From G963664585 sp963664585 (GTDB lineage: Bacteria; Bacillota; Clostridia; Oscillospirales; Ruminococcaceae): a stretch of 64,000 nt of DNA. The notes under the pieces were generated by a model. It had not been told where the DNA came from, made no database searches, and saw only the letters and a program-made list of their open reading frames with translations. The translations under genes were made by a program, and so were the position numbers. The stretch covers positions 1-64,000 of the forward strand of contig CAXXEO010000021.1 in NCBI GenBank assembly GCA_963664585.2, in the 5' to 3' direction. This document shows positions 17,943 to 27,077 of this stretch, piece by piece (position 1 is the first letter of the stretch; each line of letters opens with the position of its first letter).

Positions 17943-18614
17943 GTGATAAGAGAGTTAAATGACTATTTGGCAAAGGCCGATATCGATTGGGCTATCTGTG
18001 GTGGCGATGCTATTGATATGTTTGTGGGCAAGCAGACAAGAGATCATAAAGATATTGATGTCGCTGTATTTTGGGACGAACGAGAACAACTTCTAACCTA
18101 TCTGCTTCAGGGTAATTGGCGCATCTTCGAACCAGAAAATGGCTTATTGCGTGAAGTTACAAATCTTCAGAACGATTATCGAAAAAAGGACAATTTATGG
18201 TGTATCTTGAACTCCTCTTCTGCTTATTATATTGAAAAAGATCATGGAGACTTCTACCAAATAACCACAAGCAGAAAACAACAGGTCTCGCTTGATTTCA
18301 TCGAATTTCTGTTCAATGATAGGGATGGCAACTCGTTTTTGTATAAGCGCAATCATAATATAAAGCTAGGTAATGCGATTCTTCATGACTTTAATGGGAT
18401 ACCCTTTCTAGCACCCGAAATGGTGCTATTATACAAGTCTGTTTTTACTCGATATTTAGATAGCAGCAGACCAGAAGACATCAGCATGGTTAATTGTTAT
18501 AGGCACGATTTCAATATGTCTTTACCTTTGCTTACTATTGAGCAAAAATATTGGCTAAAAAACGCCCTATTGGTTTGTTACCCTGATGGACATGAATGGC
18601 TAACAAAATATTGA
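17943..18614 (+). CDS. Nucleotidyltransferase (aminoglycoside/lincosamide adenylyltransferase-like)
   Basis: This 223-residue protein shows the Pol-beta-like nucleotidyltransferase core: WAICGGDAIDMFVGKQTRDH then KDIDVAVFWDE, which supplies the G-G and D-x-D metal site. The overall layout resembles AadB/Lnu-type proteins that adenylylate antibiotics. It starts at a GTG (17943) after GGGAAGGATGAAG. Alternative roles include an orphan toxin-type transferase, but no antitoxin gene is adjacent. Substrate and resistance function are not shown by sequence. Confidence 0.7.
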   Translation: MIRELNDYLAKADIDWAICGGDAIDMFVGKQTRDHKDIDVAVFWDEREQLLTYLLQGNWRIFEPENGLLREVTNLQNDYRKKDNLWCILNSSSAYYIEKDHGDFYQITTSRKQQVSLDFIEFLFNDRDGNSFLYKRNHNIKLGNAILHDFNGIPFLAPEMVLLYKSVFTRYLDSSRPEDISMVNCYRHDFNMSLPLLTIEQKYWLKNALLVCYPDGHEWLTKY

Positions 18615-18756
18615 GATAATATGATGTGCGATTGGATTATAGGCAACCAGTCATTCCCTCCAGGAAAATAGGCAGTATGAGCCAATGCCACCATAATTAA
18701 TCTAATAGAAGCATGGTGTAATTAACACCACAAAGTTCATATTGGAGGAAAATGCT

Positions 18757-19209
18757 ATGCAGTGCTTCATTGAAAAAGAACCTTTACAAGATACCATATA
18801 TCAAATCGTTTCTATTGCGGCAGACTATACTCGGGACTATTTTACAGACAACGTACCCAACGATACACAGAACGACTTGCGATTTCACAGAACTATTTAT
18901 TTAAAAAACGATGCAGAAATTATTTCATTTATCGTTTTTACCTGTTTAGATGGCTGTCCTCATATTACATTAATGGCAACAAAAAGAGAGTATTGTGGTA
19001 ACGGATACGCCAAAGCTCTTATGCAAAATTTCTTCGATTATGTTTCTGAATTGGAATTTCGTTGTATTGAGTTGTTCACTGTTTTGCCGCAATCAAAACC
19101 TGTTTACTTCTCTACTGTTGCTTTTTATAAAAGTGTTGGGTTTGAGATTATAAAAGAATATCCAGACTTTTGGGAAAGTGGCGCTATGAAGATGAAAAAG
19201 ATTTGGTAA
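18757..19209 (+). CDS. GNAT-family N-acetyltransferase
   Basis: This 150-residue acetyltransferase uses acetyl-CoA; its pyrophosphate-binding loop reads TKREYCGNGYAKALMQ. The C-terminal AFYKSVGFEIIKEYPDFW is the usual beta-6/beta-7 region. The ATG at 18757 is chosen because TTGGAGGAAAATGCT before it is the ribosome binding site. The acceptor is unknown. It stands alone on the plus strand. Confidence 0.8.
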   Translation: MQCFIEKEPLQDTIYQIVSIAADYTRDYFTDNVPNDTQNDLRFHRTIYLKNDAEIISFIVFTCLDGCPHITLMATKREYCGNGYAKALMQNFFDYVSELEFRCIELFTVLPQSKPVYFSTVAFYKSVGFEIIKEYPDFWESGAMKMKKIW

Positions 19210-19356
19210 TGGTGCCTTATTACTCTTCACCGATACCTGCGGCGCCGCCTTTTTTCACCGTCTCGCTCATTCCTGATCAGCTCCTCATGTGTAATCTTTC
19301 ATTAGCATCTAATTTATGCTATTCTTATACTGTTTAAATTGATGGGAGGTAACGCT

Positions 19357-19890
19357 ATGAATAGAGAAGAAATCGCTCTTGGAATATATGCAGCATCGCA
19401 TATTACAGGCGAGTTCTTGTTACGGTCTGGACAAGTATCAAATGAGTATTTTGATAAGTATTTGTTTGAAGCCAATCCCGATTTATTGCGTGCAATAGCA
19501 AAAGAAATGAAATTGCTGATACCAGACAATACCGAAATAATTGCAGGACTAGAAATGGGCGGTATTCCTGTTGTTACTGCATTATCTCTCGAAAGCGATA
19601 TCCCCGCTGCTTTTGTCCGTAAGAAAGCAAAAGAATATGGGACATGCAAGCTGGCTGAAGGAAGCTCCGTTCAAGATAAACGAGTATGTGTGATAGAGGA
19701 TGTCGTAACTACCGGTGGACAGATTATTGAAAGCGTTCGCGAGTTAAGAAATCAAGGTGCCATTATTGATACCGTGTTATGCGTCATACTGCGAAACAAC
19801 GCCGCTTACGATATACTTTTAAAAGAATCTTTATTACTTAAACCTGTATTTACGATGGACTTTATCAAGGATTTAGCCTCACAACTGTAA
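19357..19890 (+). CDS. pyrE: Orotate phosphoribosyltransferase-like protein
   Basis: This 177-residue type I phosphoribosyltransferase has the PRPP-binding motif VCVIEDVVTTGGQI and the OPRT-like pattern HITGEFLLRSGQVSNEYFDKYLF, AGLEMGGIPVVTALS and AFVRKKAKEYGT. OPRT makes orotidine monophosphate from orotate and PRPP. The start at 19357 follows GGGAGGTAACGCT. It is outside any pyrimidine operon and ends in its own terminator, so it may be an accessory copy or a relative acting on another base. Confidence 0.75.
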   Translation: MNREEIALGIYAASHITGEFLLRSGQVSNEYFDKYLFEANPDLLRAIAKEMKLLIPDNTEIIAGLEMGGIPVVTALSLESDIPAAFVRKKAKEYGTCKLAEGSSVQDKRVCVIEDVVTTGGQIIESVRELRNQGAIIDTVLCVILRNNAAYDILLKESLLLKPVFTMDFIKDLASQL

Positions 19891-19913
19891 AACTAATCGT
19901 TTTGTATGCTTCA

Positions 19914-19942
19914 CCCCTTAATCAATTGATTAAGGGGTTTTT
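19914..19942 (+). terminator. Terminator of the pyrE-like gene
   Basis: A perfect palindrome CCCCTTAATCA/TGATTAAGGGG with a short centre is followed by five T, 23 bp after the stop. Confidence 0.9.
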
Positions 19943-20172
19943 GTTATGCACTTTTTTTCAACCTATTGGTCTTTCCTACTGCTTTTAATGGATACGGAGA
20001 CACAAAGCAGCAAAACGTAACCATGGGCTTTTTCTCCGGCTCACTCATAATGCTCTTCTTGAACAGCTCTCTCTTTTTTTATACCTTAATTCCAGTTTAA
20101 CCTTTCCCATTTGTATTTTTTAGACAAATATGGTATACTAAATATATTAACTATTTTGGAGGTGCTTCTGAG

Positions 20173-20331
20173 ATGAATAACTCAACCCCGACACTCATGA
20201 AAATCAAGCTTGTATCATACACTATCGGGCTTAGAAAAGCAATTGCTAAGGGAGATCCAGATGTCATCCAGAAATGGCAAGACAGCATAGATGATCTTAC
20301 CGATCAGATTAGCAGTAAAGATACTGACTAA
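20173..20331 (+). CDS. Small 52-residue protein of unknown function
   Basis: The ATG at 20173 follows GGAGGTGCTTCTGAG. The frame reads MNNSTPTLMKIKLVSYTIGL, then RKAIAKGDPDVIQKWQD and ends SSKDTD. It is charged and helical with no membrane segment. The strong ribosome binding site and even codon use support a real small gene. The family is not recognised. Confidence 0.55.
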   Translation: MNNSTPTLMKIKLVSYTIGLRKAIAKGDPDVIQKWQDSIDDLTDQISSKDTD

Positions 20332-20446
20332 TCCTTATCCATAACGTTGGAATAACGCGTCAGTCGCCATGGTAGGCGGCTTTCTTTTTTTTCAGCCTCT
20401 TTATTCTTTGGAATTCACCTCGCACGGTGTTTCGGAAAGCAAAAAT

Positions 20447-20545
20447 TTCAATATGCAGTACTGGACAGGCGAGTGTCGCCACCCATTGTTCATGTACCCT
20501 CTGGCATGGCGATCCATCCGTGTCGTAGCAGCGGAAATTATGTTT
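20447..20545 (-). pseudogene. Internal fragment of the kinase-like gene
   Basis: On the minus strand this encodes CYDTDGSPCQRVHEQWVATL then ACPVLHIEIF, nearly the same as residues 130-160 of the kinase-like protein at 35753 (RYDTDGSPCRRVHEQW). No P-loop or start is present, so it is a relic of another copy. Confidence 0.7.
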
Positions 20546-20612
20546 ATAATACCTTTCCATAAAACACCTTGGCAATTAGGTGAGTATACGCTTTTACCAA
20601 GTCAGGGCTAAA
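20537..20612. repeat. Cassette-type intergenic repeat R4 (long form)
   Basis: Long form: TTATGTTTATAATACCTTTC, then CCATAAAACACCTTGGCAAT, TAGGTGAGTATACGC and CAAGTCAGGGCTAAA. It lies 3' of the tandem-duplicated gene at 20651. It matches the copies at 25231 and 35044. Confidence 0.7.
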
Positions 20613-20650
20613 TTTGCATTTCGCTCATAATCTTACCGATACATTGGAAT

Positions 20651-21016
20651 TCAGCCTCTTTTACTAATTTCATCTGTTATCAATGATTTTGAAATATACA
20701 TTGCTTTTATCATGTTCTTGAATCGGGTGTGATGAGAGGTACCCTCCGCAAATTTCAGCTGTGCTTTTTCGCATTTGCTAATTATTGAAGATACAGGTCG
20801 TAGTGCCTCTACCAATTCTTCTTTTGTATATTTGTCCATAATATTTTCATCAGTTATCAATGATTTTGAAATGTACATTGCTTTTATCCTATTCTTAAGG
20901 AGTGTGTGCTGAGAGGTACCCTCCACAAATTTGGGCTGTGTTTTTTCACATCTACTGATAGCTGAAGAAACAATTTTTAGAGCTTCTTCTAATTCTTCTC
21001 TTGTATATTTGTCCAT
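20651..21016 (-). CDS. Protein made of two tandem 59-residue copies
   Basis: This 121-residue protein consists of two near-identical halves. Each begins MDKYT(R/K)EEL and contains SRCEK/SKCEK, EGTS(Q/H)HT and IKAMYISKSLITDE. Each half keeps its own initiator Met, so a whole small gene was duplicated in tandem and fused in frame, losing only the first stop. The sequence is helical and charged, with conserved Cys and His. The family is not recognised. Repeat R4 follows its stop. Confidence 0.65.
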   Translation of the reverse strand: MDKYTREELEEALKIVSSAISRCEKTQPKFVEGTSQHTLLKNRIKAMYISKSLITDENIMDKYTKEELVEALRPVSSIISKCEKAQLKFAEGTSHHTRFKNMIKAMYISKSLITDEISKRG

Positions 21017-21074
21017 AGTATTTCATCTCGAATTCTGATTTATTGATCTGTTGGATTATATAAATGATGAGTAC

Positions 21075-21180
21075 TATAGCCAATTAACATAAAAACTGGC
21101 TATATATAAAACGTCATTTTCTTTCCCCGCCTTCGGCGGGGAAAGAAATCACAAGCTTGTTTTCAAGTTAATCAACTATA
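21075..21180 (+). repeat. MITE-like element, copy 6
   Basis: A 106-bp copy oriented like copies 1 and 2. It starts TATAGCCAATTAACATAAAA, has a CCCCGCC-TTC-GGCGGGG hairpin, and ends AAGTTAATCAACTATA. Confidence 0.85.
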
Positions 21181-21365
21181 CAATATAGTATATCAAAATA
21201 ATTCATGCTGTACGATCGTTAATTGCTTCCCCTCACCCGAAAGTATTAAAAAAATGGTTAAATATACTTATCATTTTTTAAGCAATTTGTTGCGACAGAG
21301 TATTTTCTTATTTCATCAGCAGAAGAAAGTGGATGCCTATTAATTGATTATAACCAAAGTAAACA

Positions 21366-22068
21366 TCCGCCGGCTTAGCCGGCGGCTTTTCTTATGCGGG
21401 TATAACCCGCTGTTACTGGCTGCCATTGCAATGGCATATTACGGTCTGACATTTGCAAAAGCTTATTACTTGCTACCCTTGAAAGGGTCTTCGTATTCCC
21501 TGAATGTCAACTGATCCTGCAGCTTATCTTCTTTTAATTGGTTTTGGATATATTCAGCGATCTTTTTGGTGTTTTTCCCCACTGTGTCCACATAGTATCC
21601 ACGACACCAAAAAGATCGGTTGCCATGTTTATACTTTAAATTCGCATGTCGTTCATGTATGATCAGACTGCTTTTGCCTTTGAGAAATCCCATAAAGCTT
21701 GAAACGCTCATCTTCGGCGGGATTTCCACCAGCATGTGAATGTGATCCGTACAAACTTCTGCTTCAATAATGTTAATACCTTTCCAGGAACACAATTCTC
21801 TTAGAATTTTGCCGATTTCTTCTCGCTTTTCACCATAAAATATTTCCCTGCGGTATTTTGGCGCGAACACGACGTGATATTTACAATTCCACGTTGTATG
21901 TGCTAGACTTTTATTGTCATTCATTTCGAATGTCCTCCTTTTGATGTACTCTTGCAGTTGCCAGACCGCAAGTTTATTCTACATCAAAAGGAGTTTTTTG
22001 GTCCGCTTCATCGCTAAAGCTTTTTTTGCTCCACCGACATAGTCGGTGGTTGTTTTCACAGTATAACC
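21366..22068 (-). mobile_element. IS200-type insertion sequence
   Basis: A roughly 700-bp single-gene element. A subterminal hairpin CCGCCGGC/GCCGGCGG lies at 21366-21390, and another, CCACCGAC/GTCGGTGG, near 22032-22053. Between the gene and the second hairpin is an untranslated stretch holding the inverted pair TTTTGATGTA/TACATCAAAA, as in IS200 leaders. No TnpB is present. Exact ends need comparison with an empty site. Confidence 0.75.
21466..21924 (-). CDS. tnpA: IS200-family Y1 transposase
   Basis: This 152-residue protein is a complete HUH single-strand transposase. The metal-binding His pair is in DHIHMLVEIPPKMSVSSFMG and the catalytic tyrosine in CRGYYVDTVGKNT. The N-terminus WNCKYHVVFAPKYRREIFYG is diagnostic of IS200 TnpA. 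It cuts and joins single-stranded DNA at hairpin ends. Length and motifs suggest it is active. A truncated relative with an amber codon sits at 55520-55765. Confidence 0.95.
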   Translation of the reverse strand: MNDNKSLAHTTWNCKYHVVFAPKYRREIFYGEKREEIGKILRELCSWKGINIIEAEVCTDHIHMLVEIPPKMSVSSFMGFLKGKSSLIIHERHANLKYKHGNRSFWCRGYYVDTVGKNTKKIAEYIQNQLKEDKLQDQLTFREYEDPFKGSK

Positions 22069-22073
22069 CCTAA

Positions 22074-22105
22074 GTAAACAGTAGCTGTTCTGTCTACTTA
22101 GGGGT
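22074..22105. terminator. Hairpin beside the IS200 end
   Basis: AACCCCTAAGTA pairs with TACTTAGGGGTT across a loop that itself has a CAGTAGCTG core. It could be a bidirectional terminator insulating the element or part of its end. No T tract follows on the plus strand. Confidence 0.5.
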
Positions 22106-22109
22106 TAGC

Positions 22110-24115
22110 GCTTCATTTTACAGGTGAGTGTTTATTAATAAAGCTGCAGTTGCTACACCGTAGCTTTATTGCATAACAAAAGGAGATTTCTTATCCTTTT
22201 ATCGCTGAAGCTCTTTCTACAAACCTCACAGGCGCTACCCTTACGCTCTCCTGGAGTGTCAGTTTCGTACTCGCCGAAGGAGAATCGGCGGACATATGGC
22301 CTGAAAAACTCAATCATTCTATAGAGCATTAATATCTTTAAGAACGACCTTTCGGACTGGATTGTACCCTGAGCATTCTGCGTGAAACCGCAGGAACCGA
22401 AGGGTGCGCTGGCCATTTTCTTTATGAACGCCCTGCACAGGCTTTTGTTCAGACTGGTGTTTTAAATGAAAATCTGTGCTTTTAAGTAGAAACCAATTAC
22501 TTTATCATGTCTACTACCTCCTGCGGAACAAAGAGCTTGCCTTCGCTGAATACTGTAAGTCCTTTAAAAGTTGTAGCTTTGCCGTTCAAAACAGCTGTAT
22601 TTTTGTTAACCGAAAGCTTCAATGTATTGGTGCCCTTTGTAATTTCCGCTACAGGGTCTTGGGGATTACTGTCATTATACTTTACTACAGCGCCCTTTGC
22701 TTCCATGCTTGACTGCAGTGGTACAAAATTATTCTTTTGAAGCTTATAGAATTTAAGATTCGCAATGTTGAAAATGACCTCCTGGGTTTCTCTTGGCTGT
22801 CCGTCCTGTACCCACATGATTCCATCTGTACAATTAAATGTACCGCACGAAACCGTACCTACCGTCGCACCTGGAGCTCTGTCTATCCAACTGTTCGGGT
22901 CGGATCCTGTACGGTCTTCAGAAATCGCCAGGAATCTATGGATATTGAACAGGCCCATGTCATGCTGCAAAAGCTCCGTTGCCCGCGCCAAACGGTCCTA
23001 TGCTCGACTTGCTTGCAGTACCTTTATTGTATTGCAGCATATCCGGGTGGATAAAATGGTTAGTATGAGCAACAGCATCATTCGCAACCCATATCTCTGC
23101 CGTTGCAGATGCTGATGCCTCTAAAAAGACTGCCTCTGTTTTGTCTGCTATCGGATATGTTGCTCCCCCCATGCGAGGCAGCTTCTCGATTAATTCAGCA
23201 GCCTCGCGGGCACTTCCTGCCTGCTGAAGCACTACAGTATGCATGAGCATATTATCGAAGCCTTGAATAGATACATCCCAAGTGCTAATTGCATTGTTCC
23301 CGATAGCTACTCCTTTTTCATTGATTCCCATTGCCATGGAAAATGAGCCAGGCAGCATGATTCCTTGGTACCTGTAGCCTGTAGTGGACTGCACCTGTAC
23401 CATTATCTGGTTGCCGCGTCCAGCATCCCTGTTCTTCTGAAGATACACCTTGCCATCATTTGTTGCTGTTCCCGTAGCCAATAAGGTCGTGCATCCCTCA
23501 TTCGATGCTGTATTTTACATATGAGCGTGAATTGTACATTAAGACTGTTTCATATTTAAGGCCTGCTCCATCCGCCAGACCCCTCACCTGTTCAGGCAGG
23601 TCAGGCACATACTTCGCACAGGTGTCCTTAAAAGCACTCATTGCATCGTCTTTTTGCTTCTGAGTCAATTTTGGCATGCTGGTGGTTTCATATTCCGTAA
23701 TTATTTCGGTGACCAAAGCCTTGGCTTGCTCGCCATACTGTCGTCCAATCTCATAAGGCGTACCCACTAAAACTAGAGTCTGGATTTTAAGATCATCCTC
23801 TGACACAAATGCCGCCATCGGCTGACTGGGCACCGTGTCGCTGCATGCCGTGAAGGAAAACACCATTGCTACCGTCAAAATCAGTGCAAGAATCCGTGCC
23901 TTTTTTTTCATATGCTGTCCTCCCAGATGTTATTGATCCAAACAGAAACCGGATGCGGCATCACTTTATCCACGAAGCTCGCATTCTTTTTTCTGTCATG
24001 TACCACAATCTCTATGCAAAGTGTCGTATATTCATTGATACTGATTTCAAATGTTTATCATAACTTACTCACAACATATTCAATCTATATTCTTCCATTT
24101 AATATTTATTCTTTT
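22110..24115 (-). repeat. Duplicated block, copy A (IS200 leader plus C45 lipoprotein gene)
   Basis: This block of about 2 kb matches 55760-57760 in the same orientation, from an IS200-type leader, through the gene's downstream region, the gene itself and about 190 bp upstream of it. Differences are scattered point changes plus the two frameshifts in copy A. Similarity ends at both sides near 22110 and 24115. Confidence 0.85.
22497..23911 (-). pseudogene. C45-family acyltransferase/peptidase lipoprotein, copy A, frameshifted
   Basis: This is a copy of the intact gene at 56146-57558. It keeps the lipoprotein signal (MKKKARILALILTVAMVFSF then TACS) and the whole body. It is broken by an extra A near 23516, just before the autocatalytic Cys region, and by an extra C near 22995 (GGTCCTATG versus GGTCTATG in copy B). 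Since copy B reads through both sites, these are real differences between copies or local sequence errors in A. Confidence 0.85.
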
Positions 24116-24398
24116 GTTTCTTCAAATTTATAATCATTTTATGTAATACATAAAGCACAAATTCGTTTGACATCTTCTTACCGGCCATTATAACAGGCTG
24201 ATTTTCGTCTTTCTCGTCCACATCAAAGCCAAAGGTCTCCGCCAGCTTTTTAAAGATGCCTTTTTTCTCCGCCGTATTGTCAGTAGCAGCCATAATCCCT
24301 GTCTTCACTCCCTTCTCAATGCTCGGATCCACGTCCTCTCCGCTGTATTTGCCGTGGGTGCTTTCTAAAATATTCAAATTTTCCCTATCCATAGCCAT
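24099..24398 (-). pseudogene. Unidentified C-terminal gene fragment
   Basis: The frame continues upstream of the apparent ATG at 24398 without a start, and that part reads FWLAWWGWFVWPVIPKDDKD, like a membrane helix followed by a cytosolic loop. The rest (MAMDRENLNILESTHGKYSG...) is charged and includes GIFKKLAETFGFDVDEKDE. An in-frame TAA lies before the hydrophobic part. It is probably the 3' end of a membrane-protein gene cut on its 5' side; I do not recognise the family. Its 3' end meets the duplicated block. Confidence 0.4.
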
Positions 24399-24550
24399 TG
24401 CAATATCATCTTTGTCATCCTTAGGGATAACAGGCCATACGAACCAGCCCCACCAGGCAAGCCAAAATTACGGTAACGATTTATGATTGCGCAGACAACA
24501 GGTAAGTGCTACAATTAGCAATTAATTACAATATATTAGGAGGGCAGGCA

Positions 24551-25117
24551 ATGAAGGCTGTTTGTATTTTAGGTAGTCCGAGACCTAACGGGAATACTTC
24601 TGCTATTGTTTCTGAAATAATCCGAGGGCTTGAAAAACACAATATAGAGGTCACACAGTATTGCCTAAATCAATTAAATATCAGTTATTGCTGTGGATGC
24701 AAGTCTTGCTATAATACTGGCAAATGTGTTATTAACGATGACGTTTCTAAAGTCGTAGATGCTATTTTTTCTTCCCAACTGGTAATTGTTGCATCGCCTT
24801 CCTATTGGGGAGATGTAACCGGTCAGATGAAAGTTTTTATTGATAGGTGTACCCCCTACTGCAATACAAATGATGCTCGCTTTCCTACTCAGTCAGGACA
24901 AAAAGGTGTTGCTGTAGCTGTTCGGGCCGGACAGAATAAAAAAGAAAATCTGAATCTTGTACACACCATTGAGCATTTTCTGGGTCACCTTGACATTCCT
25001 CTGATTTCTCACTTTACTGTTGAAGGAATTAGCTCAGAAAGCGATTTATTGCAACGCCCTCAGATCCTTGCTGATGCGTATGCTTTCGGTGAAGAACTCT
25101 GCCGTTTCTTAAATTGA
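24551..25117 (+). CDS. NADPH-dependent FMN reductase / iron-sulfur flavoprotein-like
   Basis: This 188-residue flavodoxin-fold protein starts MKAVCILGSPRPNGNTSAI, whose SPRPNGNTS loop binds the FMN phosphate. A cysteine cluster, CCGCKSCYNTGKCVINDD, matches the compact motif of iron-sulfur flavoproteins (Isf). ASPSYWGDVTGQMKVFIDR is the second FMN loop. It would pass electrons from reduced ferredoxin or NAD(P)H in an anaerobe. The ATG at 24551 follows AGGAGGGCAGGCA. Confidence 0.85.
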   Translation: MKAVCILGSPRPNGNTSAIVSEIIRGLEKHNIEVTQYCLNQLNISYCCGCKSCYNTGKCVINDDVSKVVDAIFSSQLVIVASPSYWGDVTGQMKVFIDRCTPYCNTNDARFPTQSGQKGVAVAVRAGQNKKENLNLVHTIEHFLGHLDIPLISHFTVEGISSESDLLQRPQILADAYAFGEELCRFLN

Positions 25118-25164
25118 TTTTTCTATTTTACACCCTTGACTTTAATATAGCCGGTCTTTCACGG

Positions 25165-25205
25165 CATAAAAAAAGCACCTCACAGCCTGCGTATGCAGGT
25201 GTAAA
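25165..25205 (-). terminator. Terminator-like hairpin
   Basis: On the minus strand CACCTGCATACGCAGG pairs with itself and CACCT with AGGTG, followed by seven T. A related CACCTGCGTATGCGGGTG string occurs at 8200-8217. Confidence 0.55.
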
Positions 25206-25230
25206 GTGCAAAGTAAATATATGCAAAGCT

Positions 25231-25285
25231 TTTGTTTATAATGCCTTTCCATGAACCACTTCGGGTTAGGTGAATGTAGATACAG
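25231..25285. repeat. Cassette-type intergenic repeat R5 (long form)
   Basis: Contains TTTATAATGCCTTTCCATGA, then CTTCGGGTTAGGTGAATGTA. It lies 3' of the DUF4317 gene fragment at 25344. Confidence 0.65.
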
Positions 25286-25343
25286 TGTATTTCAGATGAT
25301 TAATCTATCACAAATCCGCACCATTTATAATTATCATTAAACT

Positions 25344-25520
25344 CTATTTCTGAGATGCCACAGTATGGGACATTTTTTGCGACATCAGACTGAGAGACTG
25401 ATTAAACTCTGAAACGATTTCTCTCTTATCGTTAACATAGCAGCCGCGGATTCGCTCAATATTGCTTTTATCCAGACGAAAGCGGCGGCGAATTTCTGCA
25501 ATTTCTTTTTCATTCATCAT
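25344..25520 (-). pseudogene. DUF4317-family gene, truncated 5' fragment
   Basis: The frame encodes MNEKEIAEIRRRFRLDKSN then IERIRGCYVNDKREIVSEFN and QSLSLMSQ. This is the N-terminus of DUF4317 proteins, which are several hundred residues long and common in Clostridia. The frame ends after 58 codons at a stop in unrelated sequence, so at least 85% of the gene is missing. Repeat R5 follows. Confidence 0.7.
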
Positions 25521-25852
25521 AAACGATCCTCATTCAGTTTTATGTAGTTTTTTTTCAAACGGCGTGTTTATTATTTTATCATGAAATAGTGTTTTTGTCA
25601 GTATAACGGAAAAGGCTCTCACTGCCGGTTTTCTCTGTTGTGCCCACCGGGGCTTTCCTTTGGAGGAACTCTATGAAATCAGGACCGCCGCCCTTATGCG
25701 GGTATTGACCGGAGCATTCTAGGAATGTGACGGTAGAAATGCTGTTTTCATGACTTTACCGAGAGGAGTTAACATTTAAATGTTTATATACGCCGTTGTC
25801 TTTTTATCTGGGCGGAACAGGTTTATCCGCAGACGAACTGCATCAAGTATTA

Positions 25853-26650
25853 TCAGTCTGATTCCTCGAGAAATTTAATACCGCGGCATATTTCAAATCC
25901 CTCTATTCTGACATTGTCAATGAAAGCGCCGCTGTTTACTGTGCCGTCACGAACATCTGCCACCCTGAATGCCAGTGTAATGGTCTGCCCCGCGTAAGGC
26001 GTAAGGTCAAAGATTGCTTTTGCTATGTTTGTAGTGACGGAATTAAATGTAACGTCATCCGGCGTGGGATAAGGCCGCACAGGGGCTTCGCTGATGCCGC
26101 TGGGTAGATTCGCATACGGCTGCATGTTGAGCGAAGTCACCGGGGTATTGTCTGGAAGCCGTGCAATATTCGTAAATCCCGAAGTCGTAATCACGTCCGC
26201 TCTGAAGTAGTCTTTGTACCTAAAATTAAAACTTGGAATCTCTTCTGTGCCAAACTTCCAGTCAAAGCTTAATTTTCCGGGATTCGAAGGAAGCAAAAAA
26301 TCCAAAGACAATGTCACAGCATCATAAGAATCAAGCCCATCCGGGCTGCCCCTAGGGTCCGTTCCGGGGATATACTCTCCTCCTGCAATCTGTGATTCAA
26401 ATGTGATTGCTGTGCCGGAGGTTGTGCTGACATCTCCATTACTGAGAACGATAAAAGAATTGCCTTGCGTGGGAAAACCTTGAAGCGGTATTGTGAAAAC
26501 AGCTCCCTGGCTTACATCGCCGGTATATGTGACATCAACCAGGCCGGACTTTGTCGCCGGTGTAACAATTGCGTCTGCCAGTTGCTGTGGAGTCGGCGGG
26601 TCGGCAGCTTGTAAATGAACGGGAGAAGTTACGGTTCTCTGATCGGCCAT
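25853..26650 (-). CDS. Choice-of-anchor L domain protein
   Basis: This 265-residue beta-rich protein fits the choice-of-anchor L pattern: LADAIVTPATKSGLVDVTYT at the start, VLSNGDVSTTSG, LSFDWKFGTEEIPSFNFRYK, DYFRADVITTSG and the closing IAFDLTPYAG/ITLAFRVADV/GAFIDNVRIEG jelly-roll strands. Family members are usually exported, but there is no signal peptide or anchor here. A spore-surface location is possible. It is monocistronic. Confidence 0.7.
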   Translation of the reverse strand: MADQRTVTSPVHLQAADPPTPQQLADAIVTPATKSGLVDVTYTGDVSQGAVFTIPLQGFPTQGNSFIVLSNGDVSTTSGTAITFESQIAGGEYIPGTDPRGSPDGLDSYDAVTLSLDFLLPSNPGKLSFDWKFGTEEIPSFNFRYKDYFRADVITTSGFTNIARLPDNTPVTSLNMQPYANLPSGISEAPVRPYPTPDDVTFNSVTTNIAKAIFDLTPYAGQTITLAFRVADVRDGTVNSGAFIDNVRIEGFEICRGIKFLEESD

Positions 26651-27077
26651 ATTAAATATGCTCCTTTTGTGGCATCAACATGATTATATTTTATGTGATT
26701 TATTGATTAAGGCAGCCCTCTGCCTGAGTGCACTAAAAACCTATCATTAGAAATCCTAGAGAAGCAAATTATTTTTATCACAGCATAATATGTTTGTATT
26801 GGTTACTTAGTACCGTCCGCATTCGGCTTTCGCAAACGTCCGGTAACAATTTCAAGAAATAATTACCCGATTCTATGGATAGACAATACGCAATATAAAC
26901 AAAAGGTTGAGATCAAGATCTGCAATGACTTTTAGCGAAACACATTAAACTGTGATCATGATAATCACAAACCCCATGAAAACAATAACCCGAACCCATC
27001 CCCGATTGGGGCAAGGTTCGGATTATGTGTGTTTGGTTTCGGAGGCAGGACCGGACCGCTGATGTTTACAGTTCGCT
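26651..27077. other. Gene-free stretch with a terminator
   Basis: The only structure seen is an inverted repeat at 26980-27025 (AACCCGAACC / GGTTCGGATT enclosing CCCGATTGGGG). On the minus strand it lies about 50 bp after the stop of the amidohydrolase and probably terminates it. No coding frame is supported. Confidence 0.55.

Noticed and set aside
19220..19270. 16-codon minus-strand ORF (MSETVKKGGAAGIGEE) with an AGGAGCTG-type site
   Set aside because: It is too short to judge and no homologue is recalled. It may be the start of a lost gene.
2076..21180. CRISPR array
   Set aside because: The repeated units are inverted-end elements at scattered, irregular positions with no uniform spacers and no cas genes, so they are not CRISPR.
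22153..22416. 87-codon minus-strand ORF downstream of the C45 gene in block A
   Set aside because: The corresponding stretch of block B does not keep the frame open, and no ribosome binding site is present.
25600..25850. Possible plus-strand coding remnant (LGGTGLSADELHQVLS) before the anchor-L gene
   Set aside because: The frame is short, has no start, and I could not link it to a family.
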